NCBI GenBank assembly: GCA_020354085.1
Contig: CP070641.1
Span: forward strand, 558,423 to 564,412
From: Pseudomonadota bacterium
GTDB lineage: Bacteria > Pseudomonadota > Gammaproteobacteria > Acidiferrobacterales > Sulfurifustaceae
Direction of reading: 5' to 3'
DNA length: 5,990 bases
Of this stretch, positions 5,930 through 5,990 are shown one piece after another. The first letter of the stretch is position 1. Each line of letters opens with the position of its first letter. A program made the translations under genes and the position numbers. The notes beneath the pieces were generated by a model. It worked only from the letters and a program-made list of their open reading frames with translations, searched no databases and had not been told where the DNA came from.

Positions 5930-5990
5930 CGACTACCGATCAACCAGTTAGACGAGTCTGCTAGCCAGCAGTTCCGTCGGACTCCCCATA

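Noticed and set aside
5940..5990. Short inverted repeats (CTGCT-GGCT-AGCAG and GAGTC/GACTC arms) at the right edge
   Set aside because: Stems are only 5 bp, no T run follows, and the neighbouring gene is outside the window, so no function can be assigned.
1..5990. CRISPR array, insertion sequence, tRNA or phage genes
   Set aside because: No regularly spaced repeats, transposase motifs, terminal repeats or tRNA-like folds were seen; nearly all the sequence is explained by six ordinary genes.

Overview
The window carries a complete core thiosulfate-oxidising (Sox) gene cluster on the minus strand. Transcription order is soxX, soxY, soxZ, soxA, soxB. A minus-strand gene for a periplasmic M48 metallopeptidase of the BepA/YfgC type lies upstream. 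GC-rich coding sequence, the soxXYZAB gene order and a BepA-like protein with TPR repeats suggest a sulfur-oxidising beta- or gammaproteobacterium. That lineage call is inferred from general knowledge of Sox clusters, not from any comparison run here.

Layout, reading the minus strand from high to low coordinates: 5918-5990 is non-coding, with a TATAAT box 6 nt before the peptidase start. The M48 peptidase occupies 4457-5917. A 215-bp non-coding stretch (4242-4456) holds several inverted repeats and presumably the sox promoter. Then come soxX (3828-4241, monohaem cytochrome c), soxY (3297-3770, GTG start, Tat signal, C-terminal GGCGG arm), soxZ (2943-3257) and soxA (1999-2868, one haem motif). 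A strong intrinsic terminator follows (1948-1972), then soxB (104-1840). A second strong terminator (55-78 plus a T run) closes the cluster. Positions 1-47 hold nothing I can assign.

The genes form one periplasmic machine. SoxXA oxidatively couples thiosulfate to the C-terminal cysteine of SoxY. SoxYZ carries the bound intermediate on its swinging arm. SoxB hydrolyses the terminal sulfonate to release sulfate. No soxCD (sulfane dehydrogenase) is present here. Strains without soxCD usually hand sulfane sulfur to storage or to reverse Dsr/sHdr routes, but this window cannot show whether soxCD lies elsewhere.

I see no previously undescribed system. The points most worth a second look are the terminator separating soxB from the other sox genes, an apparently leaderless start for the peptidase, an extra cysteine in SoxY, a Tat-plus-lipobox N-terminus in SoxB, and the inverted repeats upstream of soxX.
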